Shown: positions 53,500 to 62,044 of the stretch, piece by piece
How positions within the stretch are numbered: the stretch's first letter is position 1
Layout: every line of letters starts with the position of its first letter
From: Sphingomonas sp.
GTDB lineage: Bacteria > Pseudomonadota > Alphaproteobacteria > Sphingomonadales > Sphingomonadaceae
Reading direction: 5' to 3'
Assembly (NCBI RefSeq): GCF_017304615.1
Contig: NZ_JAFKLZ010000002.1
Location: 847,396-911,395 of the forward strand
Length of the DNA stretch: 64,000 nt
Notes under the pieces: generated by a model
Told to the model about the DNA's origin: nothing
Database searches by the model: none
The model's input: only the letters and a program-made list of their open reading frames with translations
Position numbers and translations under genes: made by a program

Positions 53500-54105
53500 T
53501 TATCGGCGCGGCGCAGCCGGCGTCGCGCTGGGCGGGGCCGGCGATGTCGGCGGTGTTACGCCGGTTTGCGGCACGTCAGGGACGACCCCAGGGGTGGCGG
53601 GTGCAGGCGGCGGCGGTGTGTCCGTGCCAGGGGGCGGCGGTGGGCCGTCGCGGCCGGGCGGCGGGGGCGGCGGTCCGCCATGGCCGGGTTTCGCACCCGG
53701 TCCGGCAGGCGGCGGTGGGCCGACTTCCTCTACGTTGCCGGACCCGTTGACCAGGAATCGCGCCCTCAGCTGGCCGTTGTCGAAGCGTCCCTGGACCAAC
53801 ACCGAAGAGCCAGGTGCGATTCCCAACCTATCGCCGCGTCCGGCGTCGACCATCACGCGGCCGGTCGAGTCCTGCACGATGAAGCGATCCCCATAGACCT
53901 CCGCGACGCGACCGCGCACGGTTACGATGCCTTTCGTCGAACTCAGCTTCGCGATCGCCGTCTGCACGGTGGGCGCCATCTCGACGGCTGGCCGCGTCAG
54001 CGACATCGCGCCCGCGCCGCCGGCTGCGCCGATGGCGAGCAGTCCGGTCGCCCCAAGAGCCAACCGTTGCTTCGCCGACATATGAAGCCTTCCTATTTTC
54101 GTCAT
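53500..54105 (-). CDS. OB-fold protein with proline-rich tail
   Basis: About 201 residues. AAGGAG lies 8 bases before ATG 54105 (ATG 54111 is also in frame). A hydrophobic N-terminal segment (about 12-33) suggests a signal or anchor. The middle (about 55-115, IVTVRGRVAEVYGDRFIVQD then VLVQGRFDNGQLRARFL) looks like a small OB fold (DUF5666/BOF-like). The tail from about 125 is Pro/Gly-rich with PPPPPPG and PPPPPG runs and is probably unstructured. It is divergent from an OmpR-type response regulator and is a plausible target of that system, acting in the envelope. Function unknown. Confidence 0.75.
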   Translation of the reverse strand: MTKIGRLHMSAKQRLALGATGLLAIGAAGGAGAMSLTRPAVEMAPTVQTAIAKLSSTKGIVTVRGRVAEVYGDRFIVQDSTGRVMVDAGRGDRLGIAPGSSVLVQGRFDNGQLRARFLVNGSGNVEEVGPPPPAGPGAKPGHGGPPPPPPGRDGPPPPPGTDTPPPPAPATPGVVPDVPQTGVTPPTSPAPPSATPAAPRR

Positions 54106-54219
54106 GATCATATCTCCTTCCGTGGTTGATCGATGAGCGATGTTTAGACGGCACGCCCAACATGCCGGCTGAACCATGCGGTTCAGTTTGAGTTTAGGCT
54201 GGCAGCATAGGAGCCGGGC

Positions 54220-54882
54220 ATGCGCATATTGTTGGTAGAGGACGATAAGGATCTGGGGCCGATCGTCGCGCGAGCGCTGCGCGAGGAGAATTTCGCGGTC
54301 GACCTCGTCGCAGGCGGGATCGATGCCGCGCACCTCGGCGATACCGAATTGTATGACGCGGCGGTGCTCGATCTTGGGCTTCCCGGGCTCGACGGCGTTT
54401 CGGTGCTCAAGGCATGGCGCGAGGCCGGCAAAGCGGTGCCTGTCCTGGTGCTGACCGCGCGTGATGGCTGGTCCGACAAGGTTGCGGGGTTCAAGGCCGG
54501 TGCGGACGACTATCTGGTCAAGCCGGTTCGCGTCGAGGAACTCGTCATGCGTCTGCGGGCACTGGTGCGCCGCGCCGCGGGGCACGCAAATGCCCGGATA
54601 GATTGCGGACCCCTTTCGTTCGACAGCCAGACTGGACAATTCGAGCTAGATGGCCTTCCGCTAAAGCTCACCGCGTTCGAATGGCGCGTGCTGTCACAGC
54701 TGATGCTGCGCCGCGGCGCCGTGGTCGAACGGCTGGAACTCCTCGAACGCGTCTATGAAGGCGATGCGGACGTCGATTCGAACAGCCTGGAAGTAATCGT
54801 CGGCCGGCTGCGCAAGAAGATCGGCGCCAAGATCATCGAGACGGTGCGAGGGCGAGGCTATAGCCTCGCCTATCCAGCCTGA
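54220..54882 (+). CDS. OmpR-family response regulator
   Basis: 220 residues. The receiver domain has acidic residues EDD at 7-9, phosphoacceptor Asp51 (VLDLGLPG), Thr79 (VLTA) and Lys101 (YLVKPVR). The winged-helix output domain (about 130-218) reads LTAFEWRVLSQLMLRRGAVV and ends TVRGRGYSLAYP. The sensor kinase gene follows after 4 bases. This pair resembles PhoP/QseB-type systems; the signal is unknown. The divergent OB-fold gene is the likely nearby target. Confidence 0.93.
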   Translation: MRILLVEDDKDLGPIVARALREENFAVDLVAGGIDAAHLGDTELYDAAVLDLGLPGLDGVSVLKAWREAGKAVPVLVLTARDGWSDKVAGFKAGADDYLVKPVRVEELVMRLRALVRRAAGHANARIDCGPLSFDSQTGQFELDGLPLKLTAFEWRVLSQLMLRRGAVVERLELLERVYEGDADVDSNSLEVIVGRLRKKIGAKIIETVRGRGYSLAYPA

Positions 54883-54886
54883 GGCA

Positions 54887-56230
54887 ATGCGAGCAATGCC
54901 CCGTTCGTTGCAGGGTCGAATGTTGCTGCTCTCGGGTGTCGCCACGTTGCTCGCGCTGGTGGTGGCGGGCTGGGCGATCGCGGGCGTTCTCGAACGTTTC
55001 GTCGTCGAAGGCCTGGACCGCCGCCTTGATGCCGAGCTGTCGCTGCTGGCGAGCAGTGTGGATGCCAATGGGCGCGTCGATCGCAGTCGGCTGGAGCAGC
55101 GGATTAGCGCCTTCGAGCAGGGGCCGGGCTGGCGATGGCGGGTCGTGGGACCCGTCGGCACGATCGGCTCGGCCGACTTCCCTGCTTTGGACTTGGGACC
55201 GCCCCGACCGCCACACGCGCCGGAAGGGCGGCGGCCTGAGAATGGCGGCAAGCGGATCGGCGCGCTGGAAGGGAGCGAGACAGACGGCTCGCGTGTCCAC
55301 GCGAGACAAGTGACGATCCGTAGCGCGCGCGGCGATGTGACGTTGATCGCTGCGGCGCCCCGCGAGATCCTGACTCGTCCGATCCGTGCCGCGCTGGCCC
55401 CATTGCTGACTGCCCTGGCTATGCTGGCCGCGCTGTTTGCAGCGGCAACACTCGTCCAGTTGCGACTAGGGTTGCGACCGGTGCGGCGCATGCGAGATCA
55501 GGTTGCGGCGTTGCGCAGCGGCCGGCAAACGACGATCGACGAGGATCAGCCGTCCGAACTGCGCCCGCTTGCCGTCGAGCTCAATGCGCTCGCGCGCGAC
55601 AATGAGGCCGCGCTGGGCGCCGCCCGCCAGTCTGCCGCCAATCTTGCACACGCGCTCAAGACTCCCGTCGCGACCCTTGCGCTCGACCTGCGTGACGATC
55701 CTGAACGCGCGGCGCAGGTCGCCAGGATCGATGCCACCATCCGCCATCATCTGGCCCGCGCTCGCGCGTCCGCGGCCAATCTTCGTACGAAGACGCTGGT
55801 CGCGCCTGCGGTCGGCGGCGTTGTCACCGCGGTCAGCCGCATCCATGCGGAACGCGCGCTTTCGTTCGATGTCGAGCTTGCGCCCGAGCTGGCGGTCGCG
55901 GTCGACCCGCATGACCTCGACGAGGTGATCGGGAATCTCGTCAACAACGCTGCCCGCTATGCACAGTCGCGCGTCCGCATCACCGGCGCGATGGATCCTG
56001 CCGATCGCCGCCAAGTCGCGATCACCGTTGCCGACGATGGTCCTGGCGTCCCGGCCAACCTTCGCATGAGTATGCCGCACCCCGGACTCCGGTTGGACGA
56101 GGCGGGCGACGGGCACGGGTTCGGGTTGTCGATCGTCGCCGAACTGACGAACCTCTATGGCGGATCGCTCACGCTCGACGAAGCGATCGAGAGCGGTCTG
56201 GCCGCCCGTGTCACCCTGCCTGTGGCCTAA
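54887..56230 (+). CDS. Sensor histidine kinase
   Basis: 447 residues (ATG 54896 is an alternative start). One membrane helix at about 12-35, a periplasmic domain to about 165, a second helix at about 170-195, HAMP-like linker, HisKA with phosphoacceptor His in NLAHALKTPVATL (about 255), and HATPase with N box GNLVNNAARYA, G1 VADDGPGVP and G2 GFGLSIVAEL. It forms a two-component pair with the regulator just upstream. The periplasmic loop has a Pro/Arg-rich stretch (PPRPPHAPEGRRP) of unknown use. Confidence 0.93.
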   Translation: MRAMPRSLQGRMLLLSGVATLLALVVAGWAIAGVLERFVVEGLDRRLDAELSLLASSVDANGRVDRSRLEQRISAFEQGPGWRWRVVGPVGTIGSADFPALDLGPPRPPHAPEGRRPENGGKRIGALEGSETDGSRVHARQVTIRSARGDVTLIAAAPREILTRPIRAALAPLLTALAMLAALFAAATLVQLRLGLRPVRRMRDQVAALRSGRQTTIDEDQPSELRPLAVELNALARDNEAALGAARQSAANLAHALKTPVATLALDLRDDPERAAQVARIDATIRHHLARARASAANLRTKTLVAPAVGGVVTAVSRIHAERALSFDVELAPELAVAVDPHDLDEVIGNLVNNAARYAQSRVRITGAMDPADRRQVAITVADDGPGVPANLRMSMPHPGLRLDEAGDGHGFGLSIVAELTNLYGGSLTLDEAIESGLAARVTLPVA

Positions 56231-56254
56231 GCAAACGATCGGGAATTGGTGTGC

Positions 56255-56325
56255 GAGGAGACCCCATTCCGCCAGTGCGGCCGAGCGGCCTTCCCTGCAT
56301 GTCTGTCGATGGACGGGGTGGCGCT
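56255..56325. mobile_element. Relic of IS6-family transposase 3' end
   Basis: GTGCGGCCGAGCGGCCTTCC and the following GTCGATGGACGGGGTGGCGCT align with GCGGCCGAGCGGCGTTCC... at 62749-62805, the 3' end of the intact IS6 transposase, in the same orientation. No open frame is retained. Together with the relic at 53373-53480 it brackets the two-component/OB-fold cassette as direct repeats. Confidence 0.65.
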
Positions 56326-56356
56326 TGATAAGTGACTGTTCTTCCCCCGGCTATTT

Positions 56357-57046
56357 TTACACGCGGATAAGCCCGACAAGGCCGGCGGCATTGCCGCCCA
56401 ATATGGCCGCTTGATCCGCCTCCCTCAGTCTCGCGTGAAAACCGACCGGGTCGGGTTCGGCCATGTCGAAGGGGTAGTCACTCCCCAGGCACAGTTTGTC
56501 GGCACCGTGGGTGCGCACGAGGCTGTCGAGCTGGTCCTGATCGAATACCAACGTATCGAGCCACAGTTTGCGGAGATAGGTAGAGGGTTCATGCCGGCAA
56601 TGTTCGGAGCAATCGGCGCGGGCGCGCCAGCCATGGTCCATTCCGCCCCAATAGCCCGGCGTGTAACCCCCGCCATGGGCGACGCAGATCCGCAATCCGG
56701 GAAAATTGTCCAGCACCCCACCGAAAATGAGGTGGCCGATGGCCAGCGTGGATTCGAGCGGATTGCCGATCAGGTTGTTGAAATAATATTCGCTCATCCG
56801 CTGCGCATGGGAAAACCCCAGCGGGTGGAGAAACAACAGGATGCCGAGCTCTTCTGCAGCAGCGAAAAAGGGCCGGAACTCTTCGGCGTGCAAATCCTTG
56901 CCGTTCACGTTCGAATTGATTTCGATGCCGCGAAGGTCGAGATCATGCACGCAGCGCAGCATCTCGGCGATCGCCATCTCGACATTCTGTAATGGAGCGG
57001 TCCCCATGCCGACGAGCCGGTCGGGATGCTGCGCAACCGCGAGATT
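56357..57046 (-). pseudogene. 5'-truncated amidohydrolase (ACMSD-like)
   Basis: The frame carries about the last two thirds of an ACMSD-type amidohydrolase: HPDRLVGMGTAPLQ, EINSNVNG, LFLHPLG (metal His), ICVAHGGGYTPGYWGGMDHGW (metal His) and CLGSDYPFDMAEPDP (metal Asp). The first 100 or so residues, with the HxH metal motif, are missing; coding homology stops near 57046 and a stop follows upstream. ATG 57007 would allow a 216-residue product, which should be inactive. Relatives such as LigW decarboxylate aromatic acids. The break coincides with the 5' break of the opposite-strand decarboxylase fragment. Confidence 0.75.
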
Positions 57047-57244
57047 GTCTGTATCTCGATCCTAATCGCGGTCGGCGCACACGGTGTCGCGAAGCATTTC
57101 AAATATGCTCACAAGATCGGCATCACCGACGAAGAGCTGAAAGAGATCATCATCCAGACGATCCCGTATGCCGGCCTGCCCAAGGCGCTGAGCGCGATGG
57201 CGTTGTTACGGCGTATCCAGAGCGGCGCCGAACTCCAGCTGTAG
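57026..57244 (+). pseudogene. 5'-truncated carboxymuconolactone decarboxylase-family gene
   Basis: A 72-residue frame with the core of a CMD/AhpD-like protein: REIVCISILIAVG, then GITDEELKEIIIQTIPYAGLPKA. Members normally have over 110 residues with an N-terminal helix pair that is absent here. Its 5' end abuts the 5' end of the truncated amidohydrolase on the other strand, so both appear to have lost their starts in one deletion. Expression is doubtful. Confidence 0.7.
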
Positions 57245-57297
57245 CGCGCGCACCGACGCCATAGCCTTGTGGCACGGGGTTGCGTAGGATCGCGGCC

Positions 57298-58041
57298 ATG
57301 GTCGAGACGGCAACTTCCCCGGTCAAGTCGGCGATGCGGACGCTCGACATCATCGAATATGTCGTCGCGCGCGACCGAGCGGTGGTGGCGCAGGAAATCG
57401 CCGCGGCGCTCGCCATTCCCGTCAGCAGTCTTTCTTATCTGCTCAACACGCTGGTCGAGCGCGACTTCCTGGTCCGGGATGGGCGGCGTTATGTCGCTGG
57501 GCCAGGCCTCGAGCGGTTGCAGGCGCGGACGCACAATTTCTCGATCGCCGAACGTGCGGCGCCGCTCGTGCGGTCGTTGCGGCTACAGATCAACGAAACG
57601 GTTTCCTTCTTCGTCCGGCGCGGGTGGGAAATGGAAGCGATCGTGACGGAGAGCAGCGATCACGCACTGCGCTATGCCGTCCAGATCGGTAGCTTGACCC
57701 CGCTCTATTGCTATTCCGCAGGCAAGGCGCTGCTCGCGTCGATGCCGGAAGCCGAATTTGCGCGTTACCTGGCGGAAAGCGACCGGCCGGCGGTGACGCC
57801 TGCGACGATCACGGACGCGCAAGCGCTGTCCGAAGACATCGCCGAGATTCGACGGACCGGAATCGCCTATACGCGCGGTGAGAGCACCCCGGGGATTACG
57901 GCGCTCGGTCGCGCAGTAGTCGTCGATGGCGAGGCGGTCGGCGCGTTCGCCATCGCTATCCCAAGCGTCCGCTTCGACCATGACCTTGAACAGCGTGCGG
58001 TCGAACTCCTTATGACCACCAGCGCATTGCTGGCGCGTTGA
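57298..58041 (+). CDS. IclR-family transcriptional regulator
   Basis: About 247 residues from ATG 57298 (57280 is also in frame). The N-terminal winged HTH (about 8-65) includes AMRTLDIIEYVVARDRAVVA and IPVSSLSYLLNTL; the C-terminal effector domain (about 80-245) has GSLTPLYCYSAGKALLASMP and EIRRTGIAYTRGESTPGITALG. IclR proteins often govern aromatic catabolism. It converges on the LigM-like gene, so that cluster or the truncated aromatic genes on its left are plausible targets. Confidence 0.92.
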   Translation: MVETATSPVKSAMRTLDIIEYVVARDRAVVAQEIAAALAIPVSSLSYLLNTLVERDFLVRDGRRYVAGPGLERLQARTHNFSIAERAAPLVRSLRLQINETVSFFVRRGWEMEAIVTESSDHALRYAVQIGSLTPLYCYSAGKALLASMPEAEFARYLAESDRPAVTPATITDAQALSEDIAEIRRTGIAYTRGESTPGITALGRAVVVDGEAVGAFAIAIPSVRFDHDLEQRAVELLMTTSALLAR

Positions 58042-58072
58042 GCGGCGTTTCCTCGCCACTCAGCGCTTCCAG

Positions 58073-59473
58073 TCAGAGAGATTGCCGCGTCCGCCACCCT
58101 TCGGCGTAGCTGTCGCGAGCCACCTCAGAGTAGGGCACGGGAGCGACGACGGCCTTGATCTCGGTCTGGACATGACGCTCGACCGTGGGTTTGCGCGTGC
58201 CGCCATCGGGCTCACCCCATAACAGGGTCACTTCGGTGCCGGGCGCGGCAACCGCTTCATCGACCATCGCGAGCGTGAGCATCCGGCCCTCATTGGCGGT
58301 GTAGGCGATCCACGTCGACAGCCCGACCAACTCGCCGTCCTTCAGCACTTGGTCATAGGGGTGCATCGAATACACCGCAGACGGCATTTCCATATATTTC
58401 GCGCGGTCTTCCTTGCCGTATTGCGACGACAGCACCCGCATCAGGTCGGCATTGTCGAGCGCCAGCGTCACCTTCTTGCGATGCGGCTTGCTGGCGAGCT
58501 GTTCGAGCGCTTCGCGGCCGATAAAGTCGTGGTCGAACTTGATGATCGGCCCATAACCCAGATCCCACGGCGTCAGGTAATAGCCCTCGATCGAGTCGGG
58601 AACGTAGCTGCCGCCGATCGACGCCTTGGCCTCATAGCTGTTCGCCGAAAGCCACTCGCGGAACGCGCGCGTGCCCTCGCCGGTATAGGTTGCGGGCAAC
58701 GGGGAGGGAATCCAGCCCGACTCAATCGTGTTCGACGAATAGGTCCGCCCGCCGACCAGCGTCAGGCCATGGTCTTTCCCCGCGTCGATCAGCGCGTTGC
58801 GGATCGTGTCGTAATCGGCCCAGGGACCGAACAGCTCATACCCCGGCTGACCCGCCATACCGTGGCGCAGCGCACGCACCTCGCGCCCGGCGATCTGGAT
58901 GCGCGCCATATGAAAGAATTTGAGGTCGGGCGGCGTCGCGCCCATCGCTTGTTCCAGCACCGCCATGGCGTTCGGGCCCTGGAGCTGGAAACGATAGGAG
59001 CGCCGGTTTTCCGGGTCGGGCCGCACCGCCGTCCGCTCGTCGCGCGACACGCTGACGTTCCATTCGCCGGTCTGCGCGTGATATTCGACCCATTCGATCA
59101 CTGGCGCGCGACCGACCAGATTGAACTTCTGATCGTCCAGATAGAACAGGATGACGTCGCCGATCACGTAGCCATCGGGCGTGACCGGAACGAATTGCTT
59201 CGCCCGATCCGGCACGAAGTTCTTGAAACTGTTGATGCCCAGATGATTCAGCATCGCGAAGGCATCTGGCCCCTCGACCGCCAGATCGACCATGTGGAAC
59301 GACTGGTTGAACAATACCGCCTTGTTCATCCAGGCCATCTGTTCGTCGCGCCAGTTCGAATATTCGCCGGGAACCCCGGGGTAGACGTTGGGTCCGGACT
59401 GCTGATTGCGCAGCAGTTCGACGATGTTGCCGCTGTTATCGAGCAGCTGCTGTAGATTGGAAGCCGTCATCAT
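58073..59473 (-). CDS. ligM: Tetrahydrofolate-dependent aromatic O-demethylase, LigM/DesA-like
   Basis: Moves the methyl group of a methoxy-aromatic acid (vanillate, 3-O-methylgallate or syringate in studied homologues) to tetrahydrofolate. 466 residues, the LigM length, with GcvT-like fold. Matching landmarks: NWRDEQMAWMNKAVLFNQ, HHMVDL-type FHMVDLAVEG, KQFVPVTPDGYVIGD, LRHGMAGQPGYELFGP, SNTIESGWIPSPLPA, GYGPIIKFDHDFIGREAL and LLWGEPDGGTRKPTVE. AAGGAGAGA precedes ATG 59473. The start overlaps the upstream hydrolase gene by 38 bases. Divergent MTHFR and PurU genes would recycle the methyl-THF. The exact substrate is not resolved. Confidence 0.9.
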   Translation of the reverse strand: MMTASNLQQLLDNSGNIVELLRNQQSGPNVYPGVPGEYSNWRDEQMAWMNKAVLFNQSFHMVDLAVEGPDAFAMLNHLGINSFKNFVPDRAKQFVPVTPDGYVIGDVILFYLDDQKFNLVGRAPVIEWVEYHAQTGEWNVSVSRDERTAVRPDPENRRSYRFQLQGPNAMAVLEQAMGATPPDLKFFHMARIQIAGREVRALRHGMAGQPGYELFGPWADYDTIRNALIDAGKDHGLTLVGGRTYSSNTIESGWIPSPLPATYTGEGTRAFREWLSANSYEAKASIGGSYVPDSIEGYYLTPWDLGYGPIIKFDHDFIGREALEQLASKPHRKKVTLALDNADLMRVLSSQYGKEDRAKYMEMPSAVYSMHPYDQVLKDGELVGLSTWIAYTANEGRMLTLAMVDEAVAAPGTEVTLLWGEPDGGTRKPTVERHVQTEIKAVVAPVPYSEVARDSYAEGWRTRQSL

Positions 59474-60212
59474 TCTCTCCTTGGGACCGGGGTTCTTCAT
59501 GGATCGGGGTCTCCAGCCATCGGGCGATGGCGGCATTGAGCGCGTCGGGCGCCTCCGCGGGCAGCATGTGGCCGGCACAATCGACGACCACCAGATCGGC
59601 GTCAGCGACGGCTGTGGCGATCGCACGGTGCTGGTCAGGTGGGCTCCAGCGATCCTCGCTGCCGCAAGCGACCAATGTCGGGCAGGCGATAGCGGGCAGC
59701 AGGCTCTCGACTTCCGGTCGGGCAAGTAACGCGGCGATCTGCGCTTCAAATCTTGCAAGGCCGGCATCGATGCACATCGCACGCAATCGCTGCATGAGCG
59801 ACGGGTCGGCAAGATTGGCAGGTGCGACCATTGGCGGCAGCCAGGAATCGACCAACGCCTCCATTCCGCTTGCGCGGCCAAGGTCGCGCAGAGCGAATCG
59901 AGCTTCGGCTTCATGGTCGCGCGGCAGGTGGACCCCGGTGCTGACCAGCGCCAGTCGATCGACTCGCTCCGGCGCTTGCCGGACGACTTCCAGGGCAACC
60001 CGCGCGCCCAGGGAGTGACCTAACAGCGCGAAACGCCGGGGCGCGGCGTCGAGTACCCTGCGCGCCATCGCCTGAATACTGGCGCAAAGACCGTAATCGG
60101 CCACCATGGAGTCCGGAAACGCGGCAAGCTGGTCAGCAAAGATCCGACGATCGCAGATCAGACCCGGCAGCAGGATCAATGGCACGACGCTTTCCGAAAA
60201 CTTCCCAAGCAT
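59436..60212 (-). CDS. Alpha/beta hydrolase
   Basis: About 258 residues from ATG 60212 (a TTG at 60236 is in frame). LILLPGLICDRRIF is the oxyanion loop, LLGHSLGARVAL the nucleophile elbow, Asp in CGSEDRWSPP and His in CAGHMLPAEAP complete the triad. No signal peptide. It overlaps the start of the ligM-like gene by 38 bases in the same direction and is probably co-transcribed. It may release a methoxy-aromatic acid from an ester; this is only inferred from position. Confidence 0.87.
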   Translation of the reverse strand: MLGKFSESVVPLILLPGLICDRRIFADQLAAFPDSMVADYGLCASIQAMARRVLDAAPRRFALLGHSLGARVALEVVRQAPERVDRLALVSTGVHLPRDHEAEARFALRDLGRASGMEALVDSWLPPMVAPANLADPSLMQRLRAMCIDAGLARFEAQIAALLARPEVESLLPAIACPTLVACGSEDRWSPPDQHRAIATAVADADLVVVDCAGHMLPAEAPDALNAAIARWLETPIHEEPRSQGENDDGFQSTAAAR

Positions 60213-60217
60213 GAAAA

Positions 60218-60231
60218 TTCGTGTATGCGAA
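60218..60231. promoter_or_regulatory. Small dyad in the divergent hydrolase/MTHFR promoter region
   Basis: TTCGTGTATGCGAA has 4-base outer arms TTCG/CGAA and a central TA. It lies in the 73-base gap between the divergent hydrolase and MTHFR starts. It could be an IclR-type operator, but the dyad is short and unsupported by a second copy. Confidence 0.25.
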
Positions 60232-60285
60232 AACAATCTGACCCGCTAGGACTAATGTCGGGTGGAGAGGGATGAGGCGAAACAG

Positions 60286-61191
60286 ATGACGACGGTCCCC
60301 GTAATCCATCCAAACTGGTCGCGTCCCCCGCGCGACATGACCGACGGCTATTCGCTCGAAATGACGGCGCGCGATCGCGCAGCGCTCTTGGAGGCGGCCC
60401 CGCACATCGCGCCCGAAACGCCGATCGCCGTCACCTTCCTGCCGCAGGAATCGATCGATGCCCGGATTGCGGCAGCGGTGACGGCGCGACAGCTTGGCTT
60501 CGAGCCGATGCCGCATCTGTCAGCGCGTCGCATCGCGTCGCACGCCGAACTCGACCAGACCGTCGCCCGCTGCGTCGCCGAAGCGGGCGTGACTCGGATG
60601 TTTCTCGTCGCGGGCGACCCGCCGGTCCCGGCTGGTCCTTTTCCCGACACACTGTCTCTGCTCGCGACCGGGCTGTTCGAACGCCATGGCATCCGCGCGA
60701 TCGGCATCGCCGGCCATCCCGAAAGTCACCCGGCGATGGACGAGGCGACGCGTTGGGCGGCGCTCGAGGCCAAGCGCGACGATTTGACTCGCCGCGGGAT
60801 CGCGACGCTGATCGTCACGCAGTTCGGCTTCGATGCGGCGCCCGTCCTCGACTGGCTGCGGCGGCTGCGCGATCGGGGGATCGACGCTCCGGTCCGGCTC
60901 GGGGTTGCGGGGCCTGCGGGTATCAAGACGCTGTTACGCTATGCCGCGCATTGCGGCGTCGGCGCGTCGGCCGCGGTGATGGCCCGCTATGGCGTCTCGC
61001 TAGGGCATTTGCTGGGAACGGCGGGCCCCGACCGTCTGGTGAACGCGCTCGGCAGCGGCCTGACGCCAGCGCACGGGGCGGTCCGGTTGCATTTCTACCC
61101 GTTCGGCGGGCTCGGCCGCACTGTCGATTGGATCAACGATTATGCAGCCCGCAAGGATAGTCGCGCGCGCCGGATCGGGGCAGAGCGATGA
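60286..61191 (+). CDS. metF: Methylenetetrahydrofolate reductase-like protein
   Basis: About 301 residues from ATG 60286 (GTG 60262 also in frame). MTHFR-fold landmarks: TFLPQESID, GFEPMPHLSARRI, RMFLVAGDPP and IAGHPESHP, FIVTQFGFD-like LIVTQFGFDAAP, and a C-terminal FYPFGGLGRTVDW. In LigM pathways a dedicated MetF oxidises methyl-THF to methylene-THF. The stop overlaps the purU ATG (ATGA), and the gene is divergent from the demethylase/hydrolase pair, supporting that role. It is distant from housekeeping MetF. Confidence 0.85.
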   Translation: MTTVPVIHPNWSRPPRDMTDGYSLEMTARDRAALLEAAPHIAPETPIAVTFLPQESIDARIAAAVTARQLGFEPMPHLSARRIASHAELDQTVARCVAEAGVTRMFLVAGDPPVPAGPFPDTLSLLATGLFERHGIRAIGIAGHPESHPAMDEATRWAALEAKRDDLTRRGIATLIVTQFGFDAAPVLDWLRRLRDRGIDAPVRLGVAGPAGIKTLLRYAAHCGVGASAAVMARYGVSLGHLLGTAGPDRLVNALGSGLTPAHGAVRLHFYPFGGLGRTVDWINDYAARKDSRARRIGAER

Positions 61192-62039
61192 CCGCGACTT
61201 ATATCCTGCGCCTTTCGTGTGACGACCGGCCCGGCCTTGTCGCCAGCGTGGCCGACCTGTTGGCCAACAATGGCGGCAATATCGTCGATGCCCAGCAATT
61301 CAACGATCGGCAGACCAACCGCTTTTTCATGCGGGTCGCCTTCGACATCGACACGACCGGAATCGACTCGGTTCGCGCCGGGGTGGCCGCCTTGGCAGAG
61401 GTGATCGATGCCGAATGGACCCTGCGCAATGCGGCCGAGCGCAAGCGCGTGCTGATGATGGTGTCCAAGTTCGATCATTGCCTCGGTGACTTGCTGTATC
61501 GGCGCCGGATCGGCGAACTGCCGATGGATGTGGTCGGCATCGTTTCCAATCATCCGCGCGACGTGCTGCACACTACGATGATCGGCGAAATTCCGTACCA
61601 TCACTTGCCGGTGACGCCGCAGACCAAGGCGGCGCAGGAAGCGGCGTTGAAGCGGATCGTGGCGGACAGCGGCGCGGAACTGGTGGTGCTCGCCCGTTAC
61701 ATGCAAATCCTGTCGGACGACCTCGCCGCATTCCTGTCCGGCCGATGCATCAACATCCACCACAGTTTCCTGCCGGGCTTCAAGGGCGCCAAGCCGTATC
61801 ACCAGGCGCATGATCGGGGGGTCAAGATGATCGGCGCGACGGCGCATTACGTCACGGGCGATCTCGACGAAGGGCCGATCATCGCACAGGATGTCGAGCC
61901 GATCAGTCACGCCGATACGGCGGACGACCTGGTACGCAAGGGCCGTGACATCGAACGCCGCGTGCTCGCTGCGGCCGTCGCGTGCCACATCCAGGATCGC
62001 GTATTCCTCAACGGCAATCGCACCGTCGTGTTTCGGTAG
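61188..62039 (+). CDS. purU: Formyltetrahydrofolate deformylase
   Basis: Hydrolyses 10-formyl-THF to formate and THF. 283 residues: an N-terminal ACT domain (about 1-80, LSCDDRPGLVASVADLLANN) and a formyltransferase-like catalytic domain (about 88-283) with VSNHP, MQILSDDL, CINIHHSFLPGFKGA (catalytic His) and TAHYVTGDLDEGPII (catalytic Asp). The start overlaps the metF-like stop. Here it probably removes C1 units derived from aromatic methoxyl groups as formate and regenerates THF for the LigM-like enzyme. Confidence 0.95.
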   Translation: MTATYILRLSCDDRPGLVASVADLLANNGGNIVDAQQFNDRQTNRFFMRVAFDIDTTGIDSVRAGVAALAEVIDAEWTLRNAAERKRVLMMVSKFDHCLGDLLYRRRIGELPMDVVGIVSNHPRDVLHTTMIGEIPYHHLPVTPQTKAAQEAALKRIVADSGAELVVLARYMQILSDDLAAFLSGRCINIHHSFLPGFKGAKPYHQAHDRGVKMIGATAHYVTGDLDEGPIIAQDVEPISHADTADDLVRKGRDIERRVLAAAVACHIQDRVFLNGNRTVVFR

Positions 62040-62044
62040 TGGGC

